Source of the DNA: Marichromatium purpuratum 984
GTDB taxonomy: Bacteria; Pseudomonadota; Gammaproteobacteria; Chromatiales; Chromatiaceae
Length of the DNA stretch: 64,000 bases
Direction of reading: 5' to 3'
Assembly: GCF_000224005.2 (NCBI RefSeq)
Contig: NZ_CP007031.1
Span: forward strand, 855,501-919,500
Part shown: one piece after another, positions 16,103 to 24,257 of the stretch
Layout: every line of letters begins with the position of its first letter
How positions within the stretch are numbered: position 1 is the first letter of the stretch
The notes under the pieces: model-generated
The model's input: only the letters and a program-made list of their open reading frames with translations
What the model was told of the DNA's origin: nothing
Database searches by the model: none
Translations under genes and position numbers: made by a program

Positions 16103-16221
16103 ACCGCAAAGACTCAAAGAGCGCCAAGGGAAGGGCGTGTTGCGCTTGCAGTGATTCGTGATCGCGCCTCAACAGAGCGCTCGCACTTAAATCCTTTGTC
16201 TCCTTTGGGTCTTTGCGGTTC
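16101..16221. repeat. Solo 121-bp element with inverted A-rich ends
   Basis: Starts GAACCGCAAAGACTCAAAGA and ends with CTCCTTTGGGTCTTTGCGGTTC, so about 22 bp at each end are near-perfect inverted repeats. The first bases coincide with the comEC stop codon. The core shows no similarity to the cores of the two larger islands, and no heptamer array is attached. No target-site duplication is obvious. Confidence 0.85.
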
Positions 16222-16339
16222 GTATCGGCGGCCGATGCCCCGATGGCTGGAGGTCGAGGGCTTCGAGTATCATGAAGGGTCAGTCTCGGCCCATTTGGGG
16301 CGAGGCCTTCAGTCACAGTCCGCGCCGAGGAGTTCGCCC

Positions 16340-16969
16340 TTGCTAGATCTGATGTACGCCGGCGGCTGGTTGATGGTGCCGATCATCGCCAGCTCCGTGG
16401 TCGCCACCGCGATCGTCATCGAACGCGCCTGGATGCTGCGCCGTGCCCGCATCATGCCGCCGGGGCTGCTGGCGCGGATCTGGCAGCTCTACCGCCTCGG
16501 TCAACTCTCCGACAGCCAGATCGAGGAGATCCGCTACGGCTCGCCGCTGGGACGGATGCTCGCCGCCGGTCTGGCCAATCGGATGCACTCGCGCGAGGTG
16601 ATGAAGGAGGCGATCGCCGAGACCGGCCGCCAGGTGGTCGTCGAGCTGGAGCGCTTCCTCAACACCCTGGGGACCATCGCCGCGGTGACCCCGCTGCTCG
16701 GCCTGCTCGGCACCGTGCTGGGTATGATCGATGTCTTCGCGGTGATCATGGAGGCCGGGGTGGGCAATCCCGGGGTGCTCGCCGGGGGCATCTCCGAGGC
16801 GCTGATCACCACCGCCGCCGGGCTCTCGGTGGCGATCCCGACGCTGATGTTCCATCGCTTTTACGACAACCGGGTCTCGCGTCTGGTGGTCGACATGGAG
16901 GAGTTGTCGCTGCGTCTGATCGAGGTGATCAAGGGCGAGCGCGAGGACACCGTGGAGGCCGGGGCATGA
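16340..16969 (+). CDS. exbB: ExbB/TolQ-family proton channel protein
   Basis: About 209 residues, a MotA/TolQ/ExbB-type inner-membrane protein with three membrane helices: one near the N-terminus (MVPIIASSVVATAIVIERAW) and two in the C-terminal half around TLGTIAAVTPLLGLLGTVLG and ALITTAAGLSVAIPTLMF. With ExbD it uses the proton gradient to power another process. I favour a TTG start at 16340 because GAGGAG lies seven bases upstream; the ATG at 16352 is an alternative with poorly placed GAGGAG. Its stop overlaps exbD, and this pair leads the msbA-lpxK-kdsB operon, an arrangement known in several Gammaproteobacteria. Confidence 0.9.
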   Translation: MLDLMYAGGWLMVPIIASSVVATAIVIERAWMLRRARIMPPGLLARIWQLYRLGQLSDSQIEEIRYGSPLGRMLAAGLANRMHSREVMKEAIAETGRQVVVELERFLNTLGTIAAVTPLLGLLGTVLGMIDVFAVIMEAGVGNPGVLAGGISEALITTAAGLSVAIPTLMFHRFYDNRVSRLVVDMEELSLRLIEVIKGEREDTVEAGA

Positions 16970-17394
16970 ACCTCAGACCCCAGCGCAAGGCCCCGATCGA
17001 CATTAACCTGACGCCCTTGATCGACGTGGTCTTCCTGCTGCTGATCTTCTTCATGGTCTCGACCAGCTTCAAGGACGAGGCGCGGCTGCGGGTGCAGCTG
17101 CCCGAGGCCGAGGGGGTGGCGGCATCGGCCGAGGAGCCGCCCGAGACCCTGACCATCGTGATCGACGCCGAGGGGGTGTTCTTCCTCGGTGAGGAGCGGG
17201 TGCTCGGCGATGATGCCGCGACCCTGGGGCGGGCGATCGCCGCCGCGCTCGCCGGGCGCGACAGCGCGCCGGTGCTGATCCAGGCCGATGCCCGCACCCC
17301 ACACCAGGCGGTGATGACCGCGCTTGATGCCACCGCGCGCCAAGGACTCAATCAGGTCGCCTTCGCCGCGACCCGCAACGGGGAGGCGCCATGA
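16966..17394 (+). CDS. exbD: ExbD/TolR-family protein
   Basis: A 142-residue partner of ExbB, with a short cytoplasmic N-terminus, one membrane helix (INLTPLIDVVFLLLIFFMVS, about 14-33) carrying the conserved aspartate that takes part in proton translocation, and a periplasmic domain ending with QADARTPHQAVMTALDATAR. The ATG overlaps the exbB stop by four bases (ATGA), with GGAG upstream. The role inside an lpx operon is unknown; energising an envelope transport step linked to lipopolysaccharide is plausible but only an inference. Confidence 0.93.
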   Translation: MNLRPQRKAPIDINLTPLIDVVFLLLIFFMVSTSFKDEARLRVQLPEAEGVAASAEEPPETLTIVIDAEGVFFLGEERVLGDDAATLGRAIAAALAGRDSAPVLIQADARTPHQAVMTALDATARQGLNQVAFAATRNGEAP

Positions 17395-19172
17395 GCGACC
17401 CGCAGACACCATCCCCGGCGCCCGCTGCGGCGAGCGCCATCTATCGCCGCCTGCTCGGCTACGTCCGCCCCTACTGGCGGATGTTCTCCGTCGCCATCGT
17501 CGGCATGCTCGCCTTTGCGATCACCGAGCCACTGTTCGCGGCGATGATGCAGCCGCTGATCGACGGCAGCTTCGTCGAACGCGACGAGACCGTGGTGCGG
17601 ATGATGCCCCTGCTGCTGGTCGCGCTCTTTCTCGGGCGCGGTATCGCCGGCTTCGTCAACAACTACTGTCTGAGCTGGGTCGGACGGCGGGTGGTGGCCG
17701 ATCTCCGCCAGGAGATGTTCGAGCACCTGCTGCGCGCACCGACGCGCTATTTCGACAACACCGGCTCGGGCCATCTGCTCGCCAAGCTCACCTACAACGT
17801 CGAGAACGTCGCCACCGCCGCGACCTCGGCGGTCACCACCCTGGTGCGCGACGGCTTCACCGTGCTCGGGCTGATGGCCTACATGCTCTATCTCGACGCC
17901 GAGCTGTCGGTGATCTTCCTGCTCATCGGTCCGTTGATGGCCGGTGCCATCAAGTACGCGACCAAGCGCTTCCGCCGTCACAGCAAGCGCATCCAGGACC
18001 GCGTCGGTGAGCTCACCCATGTCGCCCAGGAGGTGATCGACGGTCATCGGGTGGTCAAGGCCTTCGGCGGTCAGGCGCGCGAGGCGCGTCACTTCGGCGC
18101 GATCAACGAGAAGACCCGTTCGCTGCAGATGAAGATGATCGCCACCGAGGCGGCGAGTGTGCCGCTGGTGCAGCTGATCTCGGCGATGGCGATCGCGGTG
18201 ATCGTCTATCTCTCGACCATGCAGGGGCTGCAGGACAACATCTCGGTCGGCACCTTCATGTCCTTCATCGTCGCCATGGCGCTGCTGCTGCCGCCGGTCA
18301 AGCGTCTGACCTCGGTCAACGCCCATCTGCAGCGCGGCATCATCGCCGCCGAGAGCCTGTTCGAGCTGCTCGACGCAGAGGAGGAGGACGATCGTGGGCG
18401 CGGCGAGGTCGAGCGGGTCGCCGGACGCATCGAGTATCGCGGCGTCACCCATCGCTACAGCCCCGACAAGCCGCCGGCGATCCGCGAGCTGGAGCTGAGC
18501 GTCGCCTCGGGCGAGAAGATCGCCCTGGTCGGGCGCTCGGGCAGCGGCAAGAGCACCATCGCCAGCCTGTTGCCGCGCTTCTACGACCCCAGCGAGGGCG
18601 AGATCCTGATCGATGGCACGCCGATCCGCGACCTCACCCTGGGCTCGTTGCGCCGTCAGATCTCGCTGGTCACCCAGGACGTGGTGCTGTTCAACGACAC
18701 CATCGCCAACAACATCGCCTATGGCCAGCCCGAGCCGCCGAGCCGCGAGCGGCTCGAACAGGTCGCCGAGAGTGCGCACGCGCTGGAGTTCATCCGCGCC
18801 CTGCCGCAGGGCTTCGACACCGTGGTGGGGGATCGTGGCGTGCTGCTCTCCGGCGGTCAGCGCCAGCGTCTGGCGATCGCCCGCGCGATGCTCAAGGACG
18901 CCCCCATCCTCATCCTCGACGAGGCGACCTCGGCGCTCGACACCGAGGCCGAGCGCCACATCCAGGCCGCACTCCAGGAGCTGATGGAGGCGCGCACCAC
19001 GCTGATGATCGCCCACCGGCTCTCGACCATCGAGCGCGCCGACCGCATCCTCGTGCTCGATGCCGGGCGGATCGTCGAGCAGGGCAGCCATCAGGCGCTG
19101 CTCGAGCGCAACGGCTATTACGCGCGGCTGCATCGGCTGCAGTTCCACGACGGTCTCGTGGCCGAGGGCTGA
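17391..19172 (+). CDS. msbA: Lipid A export ATP-binding/permease MsbA
   Basis: A 593-residue half-transporter that flips core-lipid A across the inner membrane as a homodimer. Residues about 20-330 form the six-helix membrane domain with ITEPLFAAMMQPLIDGSF and NVATAATSAVTTLVRDGFTV. The nucleotide-binding domain has Walker A GRSGSGKSTIAS, signature LLSGGQRQRLAIARAML and Walker B ILILDEATSALD, then the switch region IAHRLSTIE. GGGAGG precedes the start by five bases and the ATG overlaps the exbD stop. lpxK follows with a one-base overlap, the usual coupling of lipid A kinase and flippase. Confidence 0.96.
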   Translation: MSDPQTPSPAPAAASAIYRRLLGYVRPYWRMFSVAIVGMLAFAITEPLFAAMMQPLIDGSFVERDETVVRMMPLLLVALFLGRGIAGFVNNYCLSWVGRRVVADLRQEMFEHLLRAPTRYFDNTGSGHLLAKLTYNVENVATAATSAVTTLVRDGFTVLGLMAYMLYLDAELSVIFLLIGPLMAGAIKYATKRFRRHSKRIQDRVGELTHVAQEVIDGHRVVKAFGGQAREARHFGAINEKTRSLQMKMIATEAASVPLVQLISAMAIAVIVYLSTMQGLQDNISVGTFMSFIVAMALLLPPVKRLTSVNAHLQRGIIAAESLFELLDAEEEDDRGRGEVERVAGRIEYRGVTHRYSPDKPPAIRELELSVASGEKIALVGRSGSGKSTIASLLPRFYDPSEGEILIDGTPIRDLTLGSLRRQISLVTQDVVLFNDTIANNIAYGQPEPPSRERLEQVAESAHALEFIRALPQGFDTVVGDRGVLLSGGQRQRLAIARAMLKDAPILILDEATSALDTEAERHIQAALQELMEARTTLMIAHRLSTIERADRILVLDAGRIVEQGSHQALLERNGYYARLHRLQFHDGLVAEG

Positions 19173-20164
19173 TGCGCTGGATCGACCCGGCCCGCGTCTG
19201 GTACGCCCGGCACTGGCTCGGCGTGCTGCTCGCGCCCCTCGGCGTGCTCTATTGCGCGCTCGCCACGCTGCGGCGGCTGGGTTTTCGGCGCGGCTGGCTG
19301 GCGAGCACACGGTTGCCGGTGCCGGTGGTGGTGGTCGGCAACCTCAGCGTCGGCGGTACCGGCAAGACCCCGGCGGTGATCGCCCTGGCCCGACTGCTGC
19401 GCGAGCAGGGCAGGCGACCGGCGATCCTCACCCGCGGCTATGGCCGACGCGCGGACGGGGTGCGCCGGGTCGCGCCGAGTGATGACCCCGAGGAGGTCGG
19501 CGACGAGCCGCTGCTGCTCGCGCGTCACGCCGGCTGCCCGGTGGTGGTCGGCGCCGACCGGGTGGCGGCGGGGCGCCTCGCGCTTGATCGTTGCGACTGC
19601 GACCTGCTGCTTACCGACGACGGGCTACAGCACTACCGGCTGGCGCGCGACGTCGAGATCGCCGTGGTCGATGGCCGGCGTGGGCTGGGAAACCGGCGCT
19701 GCCTGCCTGCCGGGCCGTTGCGCGAGTCGCCGCGCCGGCTCGAGGCGGTCGACCTGGTGCTCTACAACGGCGGCGAGGCGCCGCCGGGGGCGGGGCGGAT
19801 GCGACTGGTGCCGGGCGCGGCACAGGCGCTCGACGGCTCCGGTCGCGCCCGCCCGTTGAGCGCGTTCCGGGGGCGGCGGGTGTGCGCGGTGGCGGGGATC
19901 GGCAATCCCGACCGCTTCTTCGCCATGCTCGAGGCGCATGGTCTGGTACTCGACCGCCGCCCCTATCCCGATCATCACGACTTCACCGCCGCCGAGGTCG
20001 CGGCCTGGCCCGCGGGGCCGGTGCTGATGACCGAGAAGGACGCCGTCAAGTGCGCCCGGTTCGGTGGCGGTGATCACTGGTACGTCCCCGTCGAGGCCGA
20101 GTTCGATGCCGACTCGCTGGCGGGGCTGTTGACTCGACTGGCAAGGGTGAAGAGGCATGGCTAA
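19172..20164 (+). CDS. lpxK: Tetraacyldisaccharide 4'-kinase LpxK
   Basis: A 330-residue membrane-associated P-loop kinase that phosphorylates the 4' position of the lipid A disaccharide. The Walker A motif is VGNLSVGGTGKTPAV (about 51-65), preceded by an N-terminal hydrophobic helix. Other family stretches are ILTRGYGRR, LLLTDDGLQHYRLARDVEI and VCAVAGIGNPDRFFAML, ending with LMTEKDAVKC. Start and stop overlap msbA and kdsB, so the three are one translational unit. The small Trm112-like gene that often lies between lpxK and kdsB is absent. Confidence 0.95.
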   Translation: MRWIDPARVWYARHWLGVLLAPLGVLYCALATLRRLGFRRGWLASTRLPVPVVVVGNLSVGGTGKTPAVIALARLLREQGRRPAILTRGYGRRADGVRRVAPSDDPEEVGDEPLLLARHAGCPVVVGADRVAAGRLALDRCDCDLLLTDDGLQHYRLARDVEIAVVDGRRGLGNRRCLPAGPLRESPRRLEAVDLVLYNGGEAPPGAGRMRLVPGAAQALDGSGRARPLSAFRGRRVCAVAGIGNPDRFFAMLEAHGLVLDRRPYPDHHDFTAAEVAAWPAGPVLMTEKDAVKCARFGGGDHWYVPVEAEFDADSLAGLLTRLARVKRHG

Positions 20165-20927
20165 GGGTTTCAAGGTGGTGATTCCGGCGCGTTACGGTTC
20201 CTCCAGGCTGCCGGGCAAGCCGCTGCTGGAGATCGCCGGGGAGCCGATGATCCGGCACGTGGTGGCGCGGGCCTGCGCCAGCGGCACCGACGAGGTGGTG
20301 GTGGCGAGTGATGACGCGCGCATCCTCGAGGCCTGCGCCGGACTCGATGCCACGACCCAGCTGACCGCGACGGAGCACCGTAGCGGCACCGAGCGGGTGG
20401 CCGAGGTGATCGCCGCGCGTGGTTGGGAGGCCGACACCGTGGTGGTCAACCTGCAGGGCGATGAGCCCTGCATGCCGGCGGCGCTGATCGACCAGGTGGC
20501 GAGCGACCTGGCCGGGTGCCCAGGGGCGGGGATGGCGACCCTGGCCTCGCCGATCCGGCGGGTCGAGGCGCTGTTCGATCCGCACGTGGTCAAGGTGGTG
20601 ACCGATGCCGAGGGCTTCGCGCTCTACTTCTCGCGCGCGCCGCTGCCCTGGCATCGCGACGAGTTCCTCGGCAGCCGCGCGAGCCTGCCCGAGTCGGTGA
20701 CCTTCCTCCGTCACATCGGGCTCTATGCCTATCGCGCCGGGTTCCTCGAGCGCTATCTCGCCTGGCCACCGGCGCCGCTCGAGGTCGCCGAGTCGCTCGA
20801 GCAGCTGCGCGTGTTGTGGCACGGCGAGCGCATCCATGTCGGCATCGCCGAGCGTACCCCCGGCCCCGGGGTCGATACCCGCGAGGACCTGGGGCGTGCC
20901 GAGGCGTGGATGAGCGCCGACGACTGA
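20157..20927 (+). CDS. kdsB: 3-deoxy-manno-octulosonate cytidylyltransferase KdsB
   Basis: A 256-residue enzyme that activates Kdo with CTP to CMP-Kdo for the lipopolysaccharide inner core. The nucleotide-binding start FKVVIPARYGSSRLPGKPL is diagnostic, followed by VVVASDD, EHRSGTERVAEV, NLQGDEPCMPAALI and YFSRAPLPWHRD. Length and order match the family. It overlaps lpxK by 8 bp and is the last gene of the exbB-exbD-msbA-lpxK-kdsB set; the next gene converges 10 bp downstream. Confidence 0.95.
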   Translation: MAKGFKVVIPARYGSSRLPGKPLLEIAGEPMIRHVVARACASGTDEVVVASDDARILEACAGLDATTQLTATEHRSGTERVAEVIAARGWEADTVVVNLQGDEPCMPAALIDQVASDLAGCPGAGMATLASPIRRVEALFDPHVVKVVTDAEGFALYFSRAPLPWHRDEFLGSRASLPESVTFLRHIGLYAYRAGFLERYLAWPPAPLEVAESLEQLRVLWHGERIHVGIAERTPGPGVDTREDLGRAEAWMSADD

Positions 20928-20937
20928 AGCGTTGCCG

Positions 20938-21258
20938 TCAGTGGCGCCGTGCGAGGGTCGGGGTGAGGGTGTCGAGCAGTTCGCGCAGCGGTGCCGAGGG
21001 GCAGCGGTGACGGTCGAACAGCGGCACCTGCAGCAGGGTGTTGCGTCGCTGGCGCGGACGGCCGTACTGGTCGGCCTGGATCTCGGCGGCGTGTTCGTCG
21101 TCCGACTCGAGGATCAGCAGCTCCTCGCCGGGGAGCAGGTCGATCAGTCGCCAGGAGGCGCCGCGCAGTCGACAGCGGCGCCCGAGCAGCGTGCGGACCT
21201 GGTGTAGCAGCGCCTCGCGGTCGTGCCGGCCCTGTGGGGTCGTGGGTCTGGTGTGCAT
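20938..21258 (-). CDS. Hypothetical protein, 106 residues
   Basis: I do not recognise this protein. It is soluble-looking, with no signal peptide or membrane helix, arginine-rich (about one residue in eight) and has a predicted mixed alpha/beta middle (WRLIDLLPGEELLILESDDE). Support for being real: GGGAGG lies four to five bases before the ATG, the frame fills the space between kdsB and a divergent gene, and codon third positions are GC-rich as in its neighbours. The 164 bp between its start and the next plus-strand gene would hold divergent promoters. Confidence 0.6.
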   Translation of the reverse strand: MHTRPTTPQGRHDREALLHQVRTLLGRRCRLRGASWRLIDLLPGEELLILESDDEHAAEIQADQYGRPRQRRNTLLQVPLFDRHRCPSAPLRELLDTLTPTLARRH

Positions 21259-21422
21259 CGCGCCTCCCGGGTGGGTGTAGCCTGTCGCCGTCGTCTCGGC
21301 CTCCGTGCCGCGTCTGTCCCTGTGCTCGATGATGGCGCCACCGGGTTGAGCTTTCCAGTCGCGGACTCCAGCACCTGACCTTGCGGGTCAATCACGCGGA
21401 CAGACCGCTGGAGGTCGAGACC

Positions 21423-21806
21423 ATGAGTGCACCGATCATCCGTACCTTCGTCACCGTCTTCATCTGGGCGCTTGCCATGCCCGTGGTCGGGGCCGATGCC
21501 GCCGCGGTCGGTGCCGCGGAGGCTGCTGGTGCCGGCGGTTGGTTGCGACTCGAGGGCGCTGCTCGCGTGCCCGCCGGCCGCCGCCCGGCGCCGACCCGGC
21601 AGACGGGCACGCGGCTGCTCGAGCAGCGCCAGGACGAGCGGCGCGCCTGGCAGTCGCTGCGGCGTGAGTCGCGTGCCGCCTCCCCGTCCCCTGACGCCCC
21701 GGCGCGCGACGGTGGCAGTTGGCGGTTGCGGATCGAGCGTCAGAGCGCCGCGCAGGCACGCCAGCGCGAGGCGCAGCGGCTCAGGCGCGAGCGCGCCGGC
21801 GACTGA
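21423..21806 (+). CDS. Hypothetical small exported basic protein
   Basis: 127 residues starting at an ATG with GGAGG eight bases upstream. The first about 24 residues (RTFVTVFIWALAMPVVGADA) form a hydrophobic segment with a plausible signal-peptidase site after ADA. The rest is low-complexity and rich in arginine, glutamine and alanine, with a charged helical tail (RQREAQRLRRERAGD). I know no family for it. The likely location is periplasmic. It precedes the phosphatase gene by 61 bp on the same strand, but a functional link is only suggested by position. Confidence 0.55.
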   Translation: MSAPIIRTFVTVFIWALAMPVVGADAAAVGAAEAAGAGGWLRLEGAARVPAGRRPAPTRQTGTRLLEQRQDERRAWQSLRRESRAASPSPDAPARDGGSWRLRIERQSAAQARQREAQRLRRERAGD

Positions 21807-21867
21807 GTCCGGCGCCGGGCGCTGCTATGATCGGGGCGTGTCAGCCAGCGATGGAGGGAGTAGCGAA

Positions 21868-22356
21868 GTGAAACGCGAGACCAAGGCCAGGGTTCTGTTC
21901 GTCTGCATGGGCAACATCTGTCGCTCGCCGACCGCCCACGGGGTGTTCCGTCAACTGCTGCGCGCCCGTGGCCTCGAGCAGCTGGTCGAGATCGACTCGG
22001 CCGGCACCCATGCCTATCACGCCGGGGAGCGCCCGGACCAGCGCGCCAGCGACACGGCGCGCGCCCGTGGCATCGACATCCGCGATCTGCGCGCACGGTG
22101 TGTCGAGGCCGATGATTTCGAGCGCTTCGACTATGTGCTGGCGATGGATCAGGACAACTACGCGCACCTCGCCGCGCTCTGCCCGCCCGGGCTGGAGTCG
22201 CGCCTGGGGTTGTTCATGGACTTCGCCCCGGACTATCCGCAGCGCGAGGTGCCCGATCCCTACTATGGTGGCCGGCGCGGCTTCGATCAGGTCTTCGACA
22301 TGGTCGAGGCGGCCGCGCGTGGTCTGCTCGAGGATCTCAACGCACGTTTTCTGTGA
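21868..22356 (+). CDS. Low-molecular-weight protein tyrosine phosphatase
   Basis: A 162-residue cytoplasmic phosphatase. The P-loop FVCMGNICRSPTAHGVF gives nucleophile C13 and R19 of the CX5R motif, and the general acid aspartate sits in DPYYGG near the C-terminus. IDSAGTHAYHAGERPDQRA is the conserved second region. In bacteria such enzymes often dephosphorylate tyrosine kinases that control exopolysaccharide synthesis, but no such kinase is in view. I chose a GTG start at 21868, nine bases after GGAGGG; an upstream GTG at 21838 would add ten residues. The 3' end overlaps the converging DUF2334 gene by 20 bp. Confidence 0.92.
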   Translation: MKRETKARVLFVCMGNICRSPTAHGVFRQLLRARGLEQLVEIDSAGTHAYHAGERPDQRASDTARARGIDIRDLRARCVEADDFERFDYVLAMDQDNYAHLAALCPPGLESRLGLFMDFAPDYPQREVPDPYYGGRRGFDQVFDMVEAAARGLLEDLNARFL

Positions 22357-23119
22357 CCCCGGCGCCGTCACCCTCGTCGTGGTCCGGGCGGCGCTCGGTG
22401 AGCGCGGCATAGCGGCTGTGATGACGGTAGCCTCGCAGGTCCTGGCGCAGAGATTCGGCCAGACGCAGTTCGAGATCCTGGGGGTGGATGCCGATGCGCA
22501 GCCATCCCCGGGCGCGCGCGCGGCTGCGGTTGATGCGGTTCCACAGCCGGACCGCGCGGGCGCGCGCCGCGGTGTCGGCCTCGTAGCCGAGCATCGGCAC
22601 CGGCGCGAACAGTCCGCTCTCGGCCGAGAGCACCCCGGAGAGGTACTCGTAGCGCTCGAAGGGCAGCTCGGCGAGCGCCGAGCGCGCGATCCGGCCCATC
22701 GCCCAGGCCGGCGGCACATAGAGTTCGGGCGCGTCCAGTCCCTGATCGCCGAACCAGGCGTGACAGCGACTGATCAGCGCGCCGATGCCCTCGGCATCGA
22801 GCGCCAGGTGCTCGGCGACGTCACGCGAGATGAGGCGCGCGTGCAGGCGGTGATACCAGCCGCCGTAGCGCCCAACGCGATGGTGCCAGCCGTGTCCGGC
22901 CAGCTCGTGGCCGCGTTGCTGCCACTGGCGTAGCCGCGCGAGGGCGGTGCGATCCCAGGCGCCGCCGGGGATCACCAGCAGGGTGACCGGATAGACCCGC
23001 TCGGCCTCGAGCAGGGCGAGCAGCCGCTCGACCCGGGGGAGGGTCTCGGGCATCACATCATGCACCGAGACCAGGGTTCTGGGGGTGTCGTCAGTCGCGC
23101 ATGTCGACGCAGTGTCCAT
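22337..23119 (-). CDS. DUF2334 / polysaccharide deacetylase-like protein
   Basis: A 260-residue protein of the DUF2334 type, related to NodB-fold carbohydrate esterases. The metal-site motifs are visible: SVHDVMPET near the N-terminus supplies the first histidine-aspartate pair and ELAGHGWHHR the histidines of the second. GIHPQDLELR near the C-terminus supplies a further conserved histidine. It probably removes an acyl group from a glycan or glycolipid, or hydrolyses a related bond. It is the last gene of a three-gene overlapping operon with a glycosyltransferase and a sulfotransferase; its start lies 29 bp inside the glycosyltransferase gene, without its own ribosome binding site, so translation is likely coupled. 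Confidence 0.8.
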   Translation of the reverse strand: MDTASTCATDDTPRTLVSVHDVMPETLPRVERLLALLEAERVYPVTLLVIPGGAWDRTALARLRQWQQRGHELAGHGWHHRVGRYGGWYHRLHARLISRDVAEHLALDAEGIGALISRCHAWFGDQGLDAPELYVPPAWAMGRIARSALAELPFERYEYLSGVLSAESGLFAPVPMLGYEADTAARARAVRLWNRINRSRARARGWLRIGIHPQDLELRLAESLRQDLRGYRHHSRYAALTERRPDHDEGDGAGVTENVR

Positions 23120-24257
23120 GATCGCCCGAGAGTACCGATAGCCAGTGTTGAAGGTTGCGACGGTTGATTTCGATCGCCGCCGCGCGCGCCAGGTGCGCCT
23201 TGCGCTCGCGCAGGGCCGGATCGAGCGCGCGCACCCGTGTCAGGGTGTCGGCGAGCGTCTCGTCCTCGCCGATGGCGTGCAGCCCGCGCCCGAGCAGTTG
23301 CCAGCTGAGGATACCGCATGCGGAGGAAACCACCACGATGCGGGCGCGTGCCATCGCCTCGAGCGCGATGGTACCGAAGGACTCGACCCGGGAGGGCAAC
23401 ACCAGGGCGTTGACCGAGTCGAGCAGGTCCATGATCTGGCCGCGCCGTACCCAGCCGAGGTGTTTGAGATTGGAGCGTTCGGCGCAGCGTTGCTCGAGCC
23501 AGGGGCGCAACGGGCCGTCGCCGGCGACCAGGAATTCGATCTCGGGGAGCCGTTGTGCGGCCTCGACGATACTCTCAAGGTTCTTCTCCGGGGCCAGTCG
23601 GCCGGCGAACAGCACCCGACCGAGATGGGGCGCGATCGGCCGAGGCGGACAGTCGAGAAAGCGCTTGGCGATCGGCGTGGCCATCAGCGCGGCGCGGTCG
23701 GCGCCGATGCGTCGCGCCACCTCGACCATCTCGTGTGAGTTGGCGAGCACCAGCTGGCTGCGGCGGAACAGCATGCGGTGACAGGTGCCGAGATAGGCGT
23801 TGGCCACGCGCGCGCGCAGGCCACTCCACTCGGGGAAGAGATCGGTGAGTGCCTCGAAGTGGGTGTGGAAGCCGACTACCAGGGCGATATCGCGCCGCCC
23901 GGCCAGGTGCATGCCGAGCATGCCGAAGGGGCCGGGGGTGGGGACGACGATGGCGTTGGGGCGCAGTCGGCGCAGTCGGCCGCTGACCAGTGGCCAGGAG
24001 GGCAGCAGCAGCTTCTGGGTGGGGTCGCCGGGGAGCGGGAAGGTCAGCCCGCCGTGCCAGTTGCCACGGCGATAGCGTGGCGCGATCAACTCGACCCGGG
24101 CGCCGGCGGCGCGCAGGTGATCGGCGAGGTCGCGATAGTAGGCGCCGACCCCGTTACGCTCGGGCGCGGCGTCGGAGAGGATGGCCACGCGTAGCCCCGA
24201 GGCGTCGATCGGGTCGGCGTGCGCGGTGACCTGGTCAGGGCGCGGGGTGCTCAACAT
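23091..24257 (-). CDS. GT4-family glycosyltransferase
   Basis: A 388-residue GT-B fold glycosyltransferase. The N-terminal domain carries ERNGVGAYYRDLADHLRAAG, where the GVGxY loop binds the acceptor/donor region, and GFHTHFEALTDLFPEW. The C-terminal nucleotide-sugar domain has VLFAGRLAPEKNLESIVEAA and the E-x7-E type motif SRVESFGTIALEAMARA, typical of retaining GT4 enzymes. There is no membrane helix. Relatives include sugar transfer to diacylglycerol and phosphatidylinositol, but the acceptor here cannot be told. It overlaps the sulfotransferase gene upstream by 7 bp and the DUF2334 gene downstream by 29 bp. Confidence 0.87.
   Translation of the reverse strand: MLSTPRPDQVTAHADPIDASGLRVAILSDAAPERNGVGAYYRDLADHLRAAGARVELIAPRYRRGNWHGGLTFPLPGDPTQKLLLPSWPLVSGRLRRLRPNAIVVPTPGPFGMLGMHLAGRRDIALVVGFHTHFEALTDLFPEWSGLRARVANAYLGTCHRMLFRRSQLVLANSHEMVEVARRIGADRAALMATPIAKRFLDCPPRPIAPHLGRVLFAGRLAPEKNLESIVEAAQRLPEIEFLVAGDGPLRPWLEQRCAERSNLKHLGWVRRGQIMDLLDSVNALVLPSRVESFGTIALEAMARARIVVVSSACGILSWQLLGRGLHAIGEDETLADTLTRVRALDPALRERKAHLARAAAIEINRRNLQHWLSVLSGDHGHCVDMRD

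Noticed and set aside
16101-16221. Insertion sequence remnant
   Set aside because: Inverted ends are present but there is no transposase fragment and no clear target-site duplication; kept as an unclassified repeat.
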